Source: Pipra filicauda (Eukaryota > Chordata > Aves > Passeriformes > Pipridae). Taken from it: a stretch of 64,000 nt of DNA. Positions 13,227 through 25,928 of this stretch are shown one piece after another (the first letter of the stretch is position 1; each line of letters begins with the position of its first letter). The stretch covers positions 2,063,224 through 2,127,223 of the forward strand of contig NW_024104998.1 in the NCBI RefSeq assembly GCF_003945595.2, read 5' to 3'. The notes beneath the pieces were generated by a model. That model was not told the DNA's origin and did no database searches. It saw only the letters and a program-made list of their open reading frames with translations. A program made the position numbers and the translations under genes.

Positions 13227-13753
13227 AATCACAGAATGACAGAATGGGTAAGGTTGGAAGGGACCACACTGGATCATCTGGTCCAACCTCCCTGCTCAAG
13301 CAGGGTCATCCTAGAGCGCTTTGCACAGATTTGTATCCAGATGGTTCTTGAATATCTCCAGTGAGGGACACTCTACAGCCTCTCTGGGCAGCCTGTTCCA
13401 GTGCACGGTCACTTACACAGTAAAGAAGTTCTTCCTCATGTTGAGGTGGAACTTCCTGTGTTTTGCCATTTGCCTCTTATCCTGTTGTTAGGCACCTCTG
13501 AGAAGAGCCTGACTCCATCCTTCTTTGCACCCTCCCCTCAGGTACTTATAGACGTTGATTGATGAGATCCCCTCTCAGTCGTCTCTTCTGAAGGCTGAAC
13601 AGGCTCAGGTCCCTCAGCCTTTCCTTGTAAGAGAGATACTCCAGTCCCTTAATCATCTTTGTTGCCCTCTGCTGGGCCTGCTCCGGGAGCTCCACATCTC
13701 TCTTGTACTAAGGAGCCCAGAACTGGACACAGCATTTCAGATGCAGCCTCACT
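13227..13753 (-). mobile_element. CR1 LINE fragment, 3' part
   Basis: About 530 bp, better preserved than most here. It begins AATCACAGAATGACAGAATG, has the GGTTGGAAGGGACCACACTGGATCATCTGG-type block, and runs through CTCTGGGCAGCCTGTTCCAG and the AGAACTGGACACAG block. It is 5'-truncated. The plus-strand reading frame at 13555-13755 is within it and is not a gene. Confidence 0.93.
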
Positions 13754-14156
13754 AATTGCTCTAGGCAAAGAAGTAGACCTATATAGTCACAATATGGCCT
13801 GGTAATCATGTTTTTCATAATACCATAAAAATGTGGGAAAATAACAGTGCTCATTGTTCTTCCACACCAACTGAACCGTTTGGAAAAAAAAAATCCTTGA
13901 CTGTTATGTGATGAAAGATTCTTTATCTAAAACTTGACTGCCAAGTCATTCAGTTTGAATGACTGAAGTTTACTTTTCCATATAGGAATTTTTGATTGTA
14001 ATAAGTAAGAAATCAGTTTCTTTTCAGTGTAATTTGAAACTGCCTTACTTGGAAATCTTGCACTTTACCAGCACATACCCTAGTTAAGTGTTACTCCAGA
14101 CAATTACTGTAAAATGCAAAAGAAGTAATGAACTGTGTGTTTTTTAAATCTTCTAG

Positions 14157-14242
14157 CTAAAAAGAAGAAACCAAAGCTCTTAAACAAGTTTGATAAGACC
14201 ATTAAAGCTGAACTAGATGCTGCAGAAAAACTACGTAAAAAA
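14157..14242 (+). CDS. ASPH: ASPH exon B: end of linker into TPR region (86 nt)
   Basis: Completes Ala from the previous exon, then reads KKKKPKLLNKFDKTIKAELD followed by AAEKLRKK, ending on a codon boundary. The acceptor is TTTTTTAAATCTTCTAG and the donor AAA|GTAAGT. It corresponds to about human residues 327-354: the basic KKKKPK cluster, then the amphipathic helix that starts the first tetratricopeptide repeat. The exon before it (phase 1) and after it (phase 0) fit exactly. Confidence 0.95.
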
Positions 14243-16310
14243 GTAAGTTTGAATGTTTTACTCAGGACTGTAGGCAATGGACAAAAATGATAAAAACTTA
14301 GAAAAAGGGAGAATGCCTTTTAGATTATTTTTTGTGAAATTAACTTTTTAAAATTAAAAATTCAGTGCGTATTTGTCCTTCAAATTTAACTTCTGCTGGA
14401 TATTTCATTTAAATTTTAAAGTCATAAGTGTATGTCTGTTCATGTATATTTGCTCACTGTTGACCTTGAAAATATTTAGCTTAACCATTAAATTTCTGCT
14501 TAAATTGATCACATGGAACAGGGTTAGTTCTGTCCTATCACTGCTGCCCATTTGAATTCTGAAGTCAACTCTTAACAGAGAACTTAATATGTGCATATTA
14601 ATATGGATCTCTCAGTAAGTGTTCATATGCCTCGGGAGTGTTAGGTGCAGATCTTTGAAGCAGGTGTTTCTGTTGGGATTCTGTGTGTGTCCTGTGTGTG
14701 TCTCTGCTGCCGTACAGTTGCTTAGAGGACAAAGTAGATGTTCCTGCTTCTCACCAGTGGCAGCAAGACTTCTAACATCAGTCAGTCAGTCAGTTCAGGT
14801 AGTTCTGAATTTAATAACTTGACTGTGGAAAGCAAACAAACAAAAAAAAACCAACAGAAAGCAAGCTCTTCAGAACCCTTTATAGGTTCCAATTTTTTTC
14901 TTTTATTTGAGTATTTCAGAAAATAATACCTTCGCAAAGATACGAGATCCCTTTTCCAGAAGCGAGATGAGATAGCGAAGCAAGACTGTGGCTGTTAGAG
15001 ATGAGATGCCTTAAGTCTTTAGAATGTAAATCTTGTGAAAACTCTGATATGCCTCACTGACAGTCCTAGTGCAGGTTTTTGTTGTACCCTGTTGTACCCT
15101 GGCTTTGAGATGGATGAGCAAAGAGATATGCTATTTTCAGTACAGTACAATAAAGACCATTTTAGTCACTGCAGATGAAGGATTATTCTTGATTTTCAGT
15201 ATACTATGCCATTTTGACTTTATACTGCCATCTGTGCAGCCCTAGAGTTCTGGTAGGTCTGTGATTGGACTGGAGGGCTATTAGAGAGTACTGACCTCAT
15301 GCTGCCACTGCTGTTCATCACTAGAAGCCTTCTTTACATGTTAGAATATAAAACCAAAAGGAATTTTCATGCTTCTTGTTACTTAAGCAATTGGTTAATC
15401 AGAGAAAGGCGTAGCAGAAATTTTTGCTGAGCCTATAGGGTCAGGTTGCTGACTCTCTTTTCATGCCTGTGTTTCTTGGTAAGTTACAGATAGTCATGTG
15501 TGTCATGTAGGAATCAGGATAAATTTAGTAATAAATCAGACGTGTAATATTTGAAGATAGCAAGGCAGTTGTGTGTAATAGCCCACTCATATATGTAAAG
15601 CTGTAAGAGCTGGAAGCTGCAGCAAGGTCTGTTGCCAAATATTGCCAAGCAGTGCTTAGCACCTGTTTAGCAGTGTGGCTGGTTCTTCTTGACTTCCATC
15701 CATACTTGCTGGTCAACATCCATCATGAGAATACCATAGTTACGTTTGGACTTTATGTGAGACAGGGAAGGGACACAGAGCACGTGTGAGGTCTCCTGGG
15801 GGACATTGTTAGGCAAAAGATTTGGAGGAAACAGGCATATACTATGGATGAGTCTACAATGTTTCCCCTGGAAGATCTGTAGTTACAATATTGTTCATCA
15901 AGACAGGTGTGTGGAGAGAAAATTTCCACGTATGCCTAGAGCTTTCTTCCTATTTTCTGTTATATTCATTTTGGACTTCGTTATTAGCAGTAGAATCTTT
16001 ACTTTTTTGTATAGACAGGTTATTGTCATCTCAGCATTTTGTCCAGTCAACAAAGGGAAAGTGAGTAAAATAAAAAGATTTTTAATTTTAACCCTGGAAA
16101 TTAGGTAATATTGTTTCATAAATAATGACAATAAATTTCTCTAAAATAAGAAGGCAATCCTAATGAAAGTATGAGTGAAAACTGTGATTCAGAGTGCATT
16201 GCTTATTTTATGTTTGTTTTTTTAACTGTGGTAACTAATGTCTTATTAGGTCCTTCATTCTCCAGCATTTTTATTAGATAGAATTGCTGATAAATATCTC
16301 TACTTTCCAG
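14243..16310 (+). other. ASPH: ASPH intron B-C
   Basis: About 2.1 kb, AT-rich, with a short (CAGT)4 run near 14779. No interspersed repeat or exon that I can support. The acceptor ends CTTTCCAG. Confidence 0.8.
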
Positions 16311-16397
16311 GGAAAAGTTGAAGAAGCTCTAAGGGCCTTTGAAGCACTAGTGAATCGATATCCACAAAGTCCTCGAGCAAGATATGGGAAAGCTCAG
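16311..16397 (+). CDS. ASPH: ASPH exon C: first TPR (87 nt)
   Basis: Encodes GKVEEALRAFEALVNRYPQS then PRARYGKAQ, 29 whole codons (phase 0 to 0), about human 355-383. The pattern (small residue, E-A-L-x-A-F, then R-Y-P-x-S-P-x-A-R-Y-G) is a canonical tetratricopeptide helix pair. TPRs precede the oxygenase domain and form a rigid superhelix next to the substrate-binding face. The acceptor CTTTCCAG is strong. The donor is CAG|GTACTT, a weaker intron side than the gene's GTAAGT donors. Confidence 0.97.
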
Positions 16398-18316
16398 GTA
16401 CTTAAAAAACAAACAAAAACCAATAAATGTTAAAAAAGCTAAAATAAACATTTTTTTACCAATAGAGTTATAAACCCCAGTCAGAATTAATTTGTAAATT
16501 TATGGAGGTTTTCTATGCAATCTGTCATATTGTATCTCTTTCAGTTCATTATCCTTCCCCAATTTACGTTGGCAGCTTTTGTGTAACTTTAGTCTAGTGG
16601 AAAGTATTGTAAATAACACAAAAATAAGATGTGCCCTGTAGATCTCATAAGAACTGTCAGGTGAATGGTAAGAGATAAATCCCAACTAATGGCCCAGTGC
16701 AGGAATAACAGGCAGAACTTAGCTGTTACATTCTGTTTGCTGTAACTGTTAAATCAACATGTCAGTCAGCTCTGGGATAAATGCTGCTTTTTGCTTAATG
16801 GGAAAGGGAAGAGGATTTGGAGTTTTTATGTAGAGAGTGTTAAAGGATAAAGGACACAAATTCTTAGGCAAGGAGGCTTAATTAGCTTTTTTTTTTGTGA
16901 AGAGAGTTGTGTTTCACGTGTTCCCCTTAAAAAAAAAAAAAAACAACCAGAATGCATCATAAAATAAACTCTGCATTCATAGTACTTTTGAACTGTGTTG
17001 GGATGTCTCAGAAGAGAATAAACTTTGAATTTTCATAAGTAGTAAGATAGTCCTATTTTTTACTCCTGCTAGGAGTAAAAAATGACTCCTTGAACTCATG
17101 TTAATCAAGATGAACGAAGTGAAGCCCTTGCTGTAGGAAGGAATTGTGCTGTTAGACAATTAATGAGGCACTTGAATTGGTGTCAAGCAGTTTTCAGTTG
17201 GTTAATAATAGTCATGCTAAATATCCAAAATACTGTCACACAAGCACTTGATGCACAGCAAAGCAAATCTTTGTCTTTGAAAAAAGGAAAGTCAAATTTC
17301 CTTGTGAATGTACATCAGAAAAAATAATTATTGTTTAAAACTGATTTCTGAAGGTGTCTGAAAGCTGCCTGATGAACTGTTTGGCTGGGTAACCATATTA
17401 TTTGGTGTTTCACATACTCAATTGCAAAGCAACTCAAGGAAAAAAAATTAAAGGACAGAAGTGCAAAGAGATTTCAGGTACTTGCTACAGCATATGCAGA
17501 AAACACAGTTGAAGCAGTTTCTTTTGCTACATATGTGAATTTAAATAGACTAACAAGATCTTCTGCACCTGTAGTGCTTGCCATGCTCTGCAATTTGACT
17601 TAAGAAAGGGCATAAGCCAATAAATATAGATGTATTTGGGAAGAATGCATTAAACACATGAAAATGCATGCATTTATATAAACAATTTAAAGTAAACCTT
17701 TAAAAAATCTGCATTTGAGACATAATCTTACTTTTTCAGCTGTTGAAGCAGATTATGAAAATGCCTTACCACAGGTGAAATCAGTCATAGATTCTGTTGG
17801 GTTCACTGAAGCTGTAATTTCACTGTAGAGAGCTCATATATCCTTTGATCTGCTTCTGAATTTGATGAGCCTGTTTAAGTTTTGAAAGAGTTGTAGGGTA
17901 GATATTCTATCAATATATGCTAGAGGAAAGGCAAGTCCTAATTCATTTTCTAAGACAGAGTGTATATAAATTTGTCAGAATACATGAAAAAAATGTTTGT
18001 TGGTGTGTTTTGATCTGTGCTTTGCTGCCAGAGTGAGGCTTCTTATACAAATACCCCATAGGCAAAACTTAGCATTTCTTCCGTATTATTAAACAGATTG
18101 CCTCATTTATTTTTGAAAGTGGAAATTATGAATTCCACAAATATTAATCAAAAATCTGTGTTAATGTATGTTTTAGGTGCAAGTTTTCTCGTAATTCTGC
18201 TTTCAAACAGTTTTTAGGTAACAAGAACTAATGGTAATTCTAATGTGTCTTCCCGGTTATTTTTAAGACTAACGGATTATTATGTGTTCTAATTATGGTT
18301 TTGTGATTCTTTCTAG
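16398..18316 (+). other. ASPH: ASPH intron C-D
   Basis: About 1.9 kb of AT-rich sequence with A-runs near 16929-16943; no interspersed repeat recognised. The acceptor ends TTCTTTCTAG. Confidence 0.8.
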
Positions 18317-18467
18317 TCTGAAGATGACTTAGCTGAGAAAATGAGAAGCAATGAGATGCTGCAACAAGCTATCAACACCTATGATGAGGTGGTTAGTCTG
18401 CCAAATGTCCCTTCAGATCTGATAAAGCTGAGCTTGAAACGAGAAGCAGACAGGCAGCAGTTCCTCG
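18317..18467 (+). CDS. ASPH: ASPH exon D: TPR region (151 nt)
   Basis: Reads SEDDLAEKMRSNEMLQQAIN, then TYDEVVSLPNVPSDLIKLSL, then KREADRQQFL, with 1 nt carried to the next exon; about human 384-433. The first residue is Ser where I recall Cys in human (CEDDLAEK), and QAINTYDEV replaces GAIETYQEV, ordinary divergence. The donor is CTCG|GTAAGT. The segment forms helices of the second TPR and the link to the third. Confidence 0.97.
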
Positions 18468-19504
18468 GTAAGTTTTGAGGGTGGTGTAAAAATTATGGAA
18501 GTTATGTTAACAAGACTTTCAAGAGGTTACTAAGGACTTAAAATGCCAATTCTATTGAATTTTTGGTAGGACTTATCCTCCTAATGTCTTAAATGCTAGT
18601 GAAAAAAAAATATTTAAAATTTTTCTAGGGAACTAGTGTCTATAATTTGCCTGTATGATAACAGTGCCTGTAGAAAGCTGCAGTAGATGCTACGAGAAGA
18701 TATGATGAGAGGTGGTCAAAAATTTTTATTAACCAAAAAAGAAGAAAGTCTTCTTTTTCTACTGAAGCTGAAGAAAATCAAGAGGAAATTAATGGCATAA
18801 GCAGAGTAAACATATTCAGAATAAACTTTCAGTAAACAGAGAAGAATGAAATTGATCTTGAGGATAACATCAGTTTAGATTGTAGGTTCTCAATTCTGTG
18901 ATGTATGAGGAGTGCTGATTAGAATATGAGGCAGAAAAGAGTTCTGTTCCCATGGGTTGGATTTTTAATATCAACTTATTTTGTTCTTGCTGTTCCTTTG
19001 CAAGACCTCATCTAGGAAGCTGAGGAACATACTTAATTTTAAGCACATAAAGCATGATAAATTTCCATGATAAATAATGGAAATAGAGTAGAACTATTAC
19101 TTAATGCTAGAAGTGCATTTAATTTCTTAATTAAGATTAAGTTTATTATTATATGTTTACTTAATTTTGTTGAGTGCTTTGATATCTGTTTACAATAAAG
19201 CAACCAAAGCTTAAATAATGTTACTGCTGCACTATAAAGGATTCTCCACAAGAGGCTACCATAACACTGCATGATATGTACTTGCAATGATTCCCTGAAA
19301 TATTCCTGGTATTGCTACACCTCAGTAACAACCAAGCAGCTGAATGTGCTTCTACCTGCACAAGTTTTTTCAGCTTCTCCTTCTTGATCATTAGTGAAAG
19401 TGGAGCACTTGGCTCTGATTTGTGTTTTCTTAGATGTTGTGTAAATGTCTTGCTACTGTTACTCATATCTGCGGTTGTAATTAAGTCTTGTTCAATCAAA
19501 TCAG
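18468..19504 (+). other. ASPH: ASPH intron D-E
   Basis: About 1.0 kb, AT-rich, nothing recognisable. The plus-strand reading frame that enters exon E from 19312 is intronic up to 19504. The acceptor is TCAATCAAATCAG, with a weak polypyrimidine tract. Confidence 0.8.
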
Positions 19505-19641
19505 GTCGCATGAGGGGTTCCCTGGTTACTCTACAGAAATTAGTTCAGCTGTTTCCCAGTGATACTTCATTCAAGAATGACCTTGGCGTTGGTTACCTCT
19601 TGATAGGAGATAACAGCAATGCTAAGAAAGTATATGAAGAG
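19505..19641 (+). CDS. ASPH: ASPH exon E: TPR region (137 nt)
   Basis: Completes Gly, then RMRGSLVTLQKLVQLFPSDT and SFKNDLGVGYLLIGDNSNAK and KVYEE, ending in phase 0; about human 435-479. NDLGVGYLLIGDNSNAKKVYEE is a textbook TPR signature (L-G-x-G-Y/A-x-x-x-G-x-x-x-x-A). The acceptor has an unusually poor polypyrimidine tract, yet the frame and homology leave no doubt about the 5' boundary. The donor is GAG|GTGAGT. Confidence 0.97.
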
Positions 19642-20196
19642 GTGAGTTTCCATTCCAGTAAAGTATAAATATTTGCATTCATATATTCATTCTAAAGATT
19701 GATTGATTTTAACTTTTTTAGTTGTTAAACATTTCACATGTGAAGTTTTGAAGGGTTAACATAGATACAATTTTTTTTCTAGTGCAATTATCTTCTAATT
19801 TTAATTCAGATTTCCTGGTACTCTTATGCTAAGCTTTTCCTCATTGACAGAGAAATGCAGATTTGTTTCATGTGCTTAATAATATTTGAAATCTTACACT
19901 TTCTGGTAGCCAGGTTTGGAATATATTGACAACACATGTAGGTGTGTTGTATGTAATGTGTAATGCATAGTACAAAAAAAATATCCAATCTGCAAGACAA
20001 AGAAAGCAGAAGCCAGTCTCTTTACAGGAACAGCATCTCTAACCATGCAATCGAGTAGTTCAGTACTCACACAGCTATTTAACCTTTGCTTTTTCATATT
20101 TTTGTAGGCTGCTTAAATTCTGTTTTTCTTTCACAATGTTTGTAGTGTGGACAATTCAGTGGATTTATATTCTTGCCTTATACTTATGGTTATTTG

Positions 20197-20520
20197 GCTG
20201 GGGAAACTTCACTGCCAGGAAGGGCCACTCTGCTCCTGTGATCTAGAAGCCCTGTCAACATCTGGAAACTCTCTGACAGATGTGGAGTCTGACATCACTG
20301 GTAGAGCACATCCTGTCTGCGCCTGACCAGAGAGTCTTGTTGGTGTTGGCACACTTATTGCGGGGCTTGTTTACTACAGGCCTGGTATGGTAATTGGCTG
20401 GTTATGTAGGCTGGAGAGGAGTCAGCATAGTTAGTACCACCTCCTGAGAATAAAGGCCCAGTTGTCCATCCCCCACATCTGGGAGTCTGAGGGGGTTCTT
20501 GTCTCTGGTAGTTTCTCAGA
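20197..20520 (+). mobile_element. Possible LTR-like fragment
   Basis: A GC-richer island in an AT-rich intron with a CAAT-like motif (AATTGGC near 20392), an AATAAA at 20449-20454 followed by a C-rich stretch and a G/T-rich stretch, and an end in TTTCTCA. This order resembles the R-U5 part of an endogenous retroviral LTR. I could not find matching target duplications or firm termini, so it could equally be unique sequence. Confidence 0.33.
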
Positions 20521-22574
20521 GAGAAGGATGACGTTCAACCACGTGGTTGGAAGCAGGAGTCAAAAGCTAGTAATACCATTTTTTTTCCTCGAGCTCCTCT
20601 GGTAGTCTCAGATGTTGCCAGAATAATGTTTACTTTGCTACTTTCGCTATTTTGTAGGTCCCTCCATAAAGCATGGCTGTTCGATAATTTTTGTCTTGCT
20701 GTCAAAGTTTCTCAGAGGATTGGAAATATCAGTTTTTAAAGATAGAATTTATTAACCAAACCTGCTACTCAAGCTGCAAGGAACTTGAGAAAATAAAGAC
20801 ATATTCCTTTTGGGCAAGATTTTCCTTTGCAGTTATTCAGTGTTTTGCTGCAAACAACTGCTAGAATTTCTCGATATCAATAATAACAGGAATTTTTATA
20901 CATGGAAGAAGGTAATGACTTTGCTATGTAATTACTTTAATATTGAGTTTTATATATTTCAGAAGAGATGTATAGCGCTCTGATTAAGAACAGATATGCG
21001 AAATAAGAACTGGTGTGCTTTTAATATATTGTTTTCCATTCTTCTATGGACCTTATCCAGTGTAACTACTCTGTTTTGCAGTTCACTAACCACTGAAATA
21101 GAATAGCTCATAGTGGTGTTCTGCTCTTGTAAAAGAACAGCAAATAATTTTTTTAAATCATATGGTTTTGTCCATATTCTGGATATTCCTTAGGCTGAAT
21201 TCCAACACATTAATATAAATTTGTTGTTGTAACTCAGGATACATTTACACTAAGGATTTTAAGAAATAATACAGAACCAAAGAAACAGGGAGAAGCTTGT
21301 GTACCTGCTTGCATTCTTGGTTCTACTGAAGGCTTCTTACATGATTTTGGGCAGATTTGTTAGGGGCTACCTGGTCTGCTCTGGAGTACTTCACTCAGCT
21401 GTTGCAATGCATATTTAGAAAGTGATGGGCATATGGCTTTCCTACCGTAGGTGCTCAGATTCTCTGCTCAGTCAGTAGAGAGACAGGCAAACTGTGAGTA
21501 GTGGTTCTGGGGGCCTCCATGAGACATCTTGCTCTTCCCATGATTTTTGAAAAATGTGGGAAACTTCTGTAGTGTGACTAAATCCTTCTTACTAGAGTAG
21601 GACGAATTAATCTTTTGATAGAAAAACGTAAAAGAGCACAAACAGGAGCATGAACTCAGTGCTGCACAGTGGATGCCTCCAATATTTATGAATTCTGGGT
21701 TCTGTTTCCCACTGTAAGGATGTTCATACATTTTATTCAAGTGTTCTTGAATGCAGAAAGCATGAGCACTTAAGAAGACAGAGCAGAGTTAAGGACACAT
21801 CCTCCAGAGAACATACCCCTTTTTCAACTAATGTCTCAGCTCTTTGCTGATTCCCCTCTGGTTTTGTTCTTTTCTTCATGATTGCCTAGCTTTTTGTGTA
21901 TGTGGTACTTGTTTCTGATGCTCAGGGAAATTCCCAAGTGGTTAAACACTCTTCTTTGCAGGAGAACTTAAACTCCAAGTTTCCTGGGAATCTGCTAGTT
22001 GGGAAAAGGTACCTTTGCTTCTTGCTGTAACGTTTCCATCTTAATTCAATGTTACCTGTCTGTGTTAAGCATGGACTGAGCACGTGCAACCAGCTGGACC
22101 CTTCAGATGCACCATTCCCTATGTGGGATCACAGTACATAACATTTCAGACCCTAGTTTGCATCATCTCCAAGGAATTGAATAGAAGCCAAAGGAATCCT
22201 AGTGGATGAAAGTTTTCTGCTTTTGCTTTACCTTTAATAGCCAGTTTACTTATTTTTCCATGCAATTCTTATTTTTCTTTCCAAATTTGCTACATCTTAG
22301 CAGCTTATTTTAAATGTCTTTAATACGTGTTCCTTCTTTTAGCTACAGAAACAATGCAGACAAACACTGAGCTTACGATCAAGAGATTTTTTTTCTTCCA
22401 GCTGTAGTGTGGTGTAATGTAACTTACCCAAAATACGCTTTTCTAGAATATGTTTGCCAGAGTTTTTGCTGAACCACAGATAGAAAATGGTGTCCAACTG
22501 GAGGGGATTTCAGTTTTGCCTCTAATGTTAAAGCATTTTCTTTTGAACATTACACTCAGGGACATGGAAGCATA

Positions 22575-22679
22575 ATGTTAAAGGTAGTCCTAGTAGAATT
22601 CAGAGCTATTTTGATTTTCAAAGAAAACAACATTAAAAGTAGTCCTGGTAGAATTTGGAGCTATTTTTGTTTTCAAAGG
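22575..22679. repeat. Imperfect 55-bp tandem duplication
   Basis: Two adjacent units aligned on GTAGTCCTAGTAGAATT (22584) and GTAGTCCTGGTAGAATT (22639), each continuing into GAGCTATTTT and TTTTCAAAG. The period is 55 bp, with a few substitutions. Confidence 0.9.
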
Positions 22680-23937
22680 TATACAGATTATAAAAAAATA
22701 CAGCAGAAGAGAACTTTTTAGGACCAGTTACTCTGCTAATAGCACTTATTCTGCCTGCCATGCTGAGGCACATGTACATGGCTCAGTGCAGCATTATACA
22801 GACATGCATAAGCCAGCTCTGAGCTATTTCAGGTACCAAAACCAGAATATCCACATTAACACAGTACTCTGCCCTGGCTAATTAGCCATTGATAGCCCCA
22901 GAGGTTAATATCTATATTCGTGATTAATATTTAATGGACTGTGAGCAGTTTAGTAAAACTTATTTCTAAACATAATTAATATTGCATGGAGCAACAGCAA
23001 CAGAGTAATACAATTTACATTAAATACTTCCAGTGTAATTTCTGCTGATTGTATCTCTTTGCTTCTCTTTAGGGGCTCTGAATGTAGATCATTCCTTAAT
23101 GCAACTCGGCAGAGTTTAAATGAACCATAATACAGAAAATTCTATTCTGTCTTAATTAATCAGATAGCTTTATCCTATAGTTAAAGAAACTGTAACAAAA
23201 TTATATGGCTAATAAATATTTCTGTCAATCATTTCATTTCACCCTGCAGGTACAGATTCTTGAATCAAAATAATTATACACAGAATGCTGAAAGACAAAA
23301 GCATAAGATGCGTAGGGTGGTAGTGTATTCTTATATTAGGGATCAAGTTCATCCTTGCTACAGCACTTTTTGCTAATAATGTCTCATATTATGGACTTCA
23401 GATAGATTGTTTGTTCCCTCATAGTAAGTAACTGTTTTCTACCAAAAGAACTGAAATCATGCTATTTTTAACTCATAACATTTTATGCCCACATTACTGT
23501 GATTTTGGTTTTTTTGCTTGGATGTATTTTGTATGTAATAAGGTTTGAGAAAAGAGAGAAGTTGGTCCAGAGAACTTGTTATGGTTTTGCTTGTAATTAT
23601 TTTGATTGAAAAATGAGGTTAGACAGTGACTGGAAAAGGCAGAAGAAAATAACCGTAATGTATGAAGGCATTTTATCCATGACATAAGAAATGGATTTAG
23701 GCAAGAGAAATTGCTCATCTGTCCATTGTTGTGTATTTAGCAACTGTCTAGACATTCAGCGGGTATCAGCCTCTGTAATTCCACTGACTGTTGGGCTCTT
23801 GTGATGATCCTCACACTGAGGGTCTGTCGGGATAAAACTGTCCACCCTTATTTTAAGGAGAGAAGAAGTGTAAAAACAGATTAACTTGACCGTGTAATTG
23901 ATAATCATATAGAGCTACAAGTTATATTGAATGTGTA

Positions 23938-24180
23938 TATCATAGAAAGGCAGAGCTAGAAAGTAGATCAAGATGTTCTCTAATTTTCCCCTCTGGCTGA
24001 GGCAGACCAAATGCACTTAAATCATCGGTCTGGTGTTGGGGGTGCATGTTTGAGAACTCAGGCTGGACAGCTTCACACCTTCTTCCCCTGAAACATTGCC
24101 CCATACACTGATCCTTTTCAACAGCTGTCCCTGTACTTACAAACCTTTCCCTTGCACAGTCCCCATGAAATATCAATCTC
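23938..24180 (-). mobile_element. Ancient CR1 fragment (likely)
   Basis: Starts ATCATAGAAAGGCAGAGCT and preserves the order of an old CR1 3' end (AGATCAAGATGTTCTCTAATTTTCCCC-like block, then GGCTGAGGCAGACCAAATGCACTTAAATCATC). Highly diverged; the distal limit is a guess. Confidence 0.55.
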
Positions 24181-25050
24181 TGGACATTTGCCCATGAGTT
24201 TTCCTTTTCTGCAAAATAAAGCCGGTTTGTAACTCTGATATTATCTGAATCTTGTTGAGGGTACAAAGTCTTTTAGCTTGATTTAGCATATTTGGTCTTG
24301 GTCAATGAGCGCAGCACACAACTCTACAAGAATAATTTATCCATGAACACCAAGTGTGAAAGCACATTGAGTCACTACTCACCTTCTTTCTTTTGGCCAG
24401 GGAAGTGCACACTGTTCCAGAGTGCTTCAGTTTGCCATTGTGCTGAGAATGTCCTTGGTGTTCCAGGGTTTGTATGTCCCCGTCACGTGATGCAGGTGTT
24501 ACTTTACACCTTCTTTTTGTTACTTTACAGCTTCTTTTTAAATTGTAATCACTATGCTTCACAGCACAGTATGTTGTCTCTTGCAAAAACTAGTTTGCCA
24601 CCAGTAGAAACCCATCTAATTTTAAACTATTTCAAGTATATTTCTATACTACACTTTCTGTAACTGTGCTGCAGATATTTTCAAGAGCAGCTGCTTTCCT
24701 TCAGATTAGTCAAACCTGGGATAAGTAACTTAAGTGTTAATGAATGGGTTTAATGCTGTAATGTATCATGCTGTATCTCAAGAGAGAGGATGGGAAAGAA
24801 TGGACAACTGAAAAATAATTATTTCTGTTGGAATAATTTTACTTCTGAGACTTCAAAGTTTGAATTGTAAGAGATTTGTCTGGAGAAGCACAAAAGTGAA
24901 CGGGGGAAAGAAAGTACAGACAAGCCAAGAGATAACTTGAGTCAGTAATGGAAGCAGATGTCATTGCATCACTAAATAATAGTGCTTGCACAGGTTTGTT
25001 AATTTGCATAGATCCATACAGGTATATTTTATTCATTTGTTCTCAAACAG

Positions 25051-25149
25051 GTTCTAAGTCTGGCTCCAAATGATGGCTTTGCCAAAGTACATTATGGCTT
25101 CATCCTGAAGGCAGAAAACAAGATAGCAGAGAGCATACCCTATCTACAG
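25051..25149 (+). CDS. ASPH: ASPH exon F: TPR region (99 nt)
   Basis: Thirty-three codons, phase 0 to 0: VLSLAPNDGFAKVHYGFILK then AENKIAESIPYLQ; about human 480-512. The A-K-V-H-Y-G-F-I-L-K and I-A-E-S-I-P-Y-L pattern forms the helix pair of the next TPR. The donor CAG|GTACTT is the same sequence as that of exon C. Confidence 0.97.
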
Positions 25150-25838
25150 GTACTTTATCACCCACAGTAAATGTTTTACCAGAAAAAAAGTAGGATTGGG
25201 ATGTATGAGATGTGTCAAACTAGAAGCATGCTAATTATGAATCACAGTTTAAGCTACTTATTGGAGTTATATTGCTGTATCCCTGCCTGTGAACTGGAAC
25301 AAGGTTGTACATTGAGACTCCTCAATCCTTAAACATTGAGTATTTGTTTTATTAATGGTTTACCCAAAGTATGTGGCTCTGAACCTCAAATTGTTTTGAG
25401 GTTGGCAGTATGTTGCAAACCTAAGGTTCTTGAAAGATCCAGAGAAGGCTTGCAGCATATGCTTCTGAGTGTTTGAAAAGATATACTACAAAATAAAACC
25501 ATAATTCAGCTTTCTAAAATGCTTGTGTATATGTTTATAGGGTCAGGGGCTAATGTCCATCTCTGAATACACCTCTGTCTTGGAGGGACTGAGGGGATAG
25601 GCCATGAGACTTGGAAAACTGATAACATTTCCCAATGACTTTTTACTGACTTACTGTATTCATTTAGCTTAGCTTAGGTTACCCTGGTGAGTATATTTTC
25701 TAGCTAATTTCATAGCCAGTCTCTTGCATAGAATTGACAGCCTGTTTACAGCAATCAAATGAACTCTTTTAGAAGTCCCATTGAAGTTTCACTTATACCT
25801 TTCATTTTTATTAATTTATTTTTTTACTTATTTATTAG
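25150..25838 (+). other. ASPH: ASPH intron F-G
   Basis: About 0.7 kb; nothing recognisable apart from a small 9-bp-arm hairpin (AACCTCAAA / TTTGAGGTT) near 25383. The acceptor is T-rich, ending TTATTAG. Confidence 0.8.
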
Positions 25839-25928
25839 GAAGGACTAGAGTCAGGTGACCCTGGCACAGATGATGGACGTTTTTATTTTCATCTGGGTGA
25901 TGCCTTACAGAGAATGGGAGACAAAGAG
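25839..25928 (+). CDS. ASPH: ASPH exon G: TPR region (90 nt)
   Basis: Thirty codons, phase 0 to 0: EGLESGDPGTDDGRFYFHLG then DALQRMGDKE; about human 513-542. The motif S-G-D-P-G-T-D-D-G-R-F-Y-F-H-L-G-D-A is essentially invariant in vertebrate ASPH. It ends the penultimate TPR helix and begins the last. The donor is GAG|GTACAT, another GTAC-type site. A skip of this exon would keep frame. Confidence 0.97.

Larger units (their letters stand above)
3773..14156 (+). other. ASPH: ASPH intron between exons A and B (10.4 kb)
   Basis: Contains minus-strand CR1 copies at 3983-4676, 6711-6800, about 9127-9400 and 13227-13753, a 12-bp-arm hairpin at 8821-8860, and a 24-bp perfect palindrome at 12933-12956. 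No other exon with convincing sites was seen. Confidence 0.8.
19642..25050 (+). other. ASPH: ASPH intron E-F (5.4 kb)
   Basis: Holds a possible LTR-like segment (about 20197-20520), a 55-bp tandem duplication (22575-22679) and an ancient CR1 fragment (23938-24180). The rest is AT-rich unique sequence. The acceptor ends TTCTCAAACAG. Confidence 0.75.
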
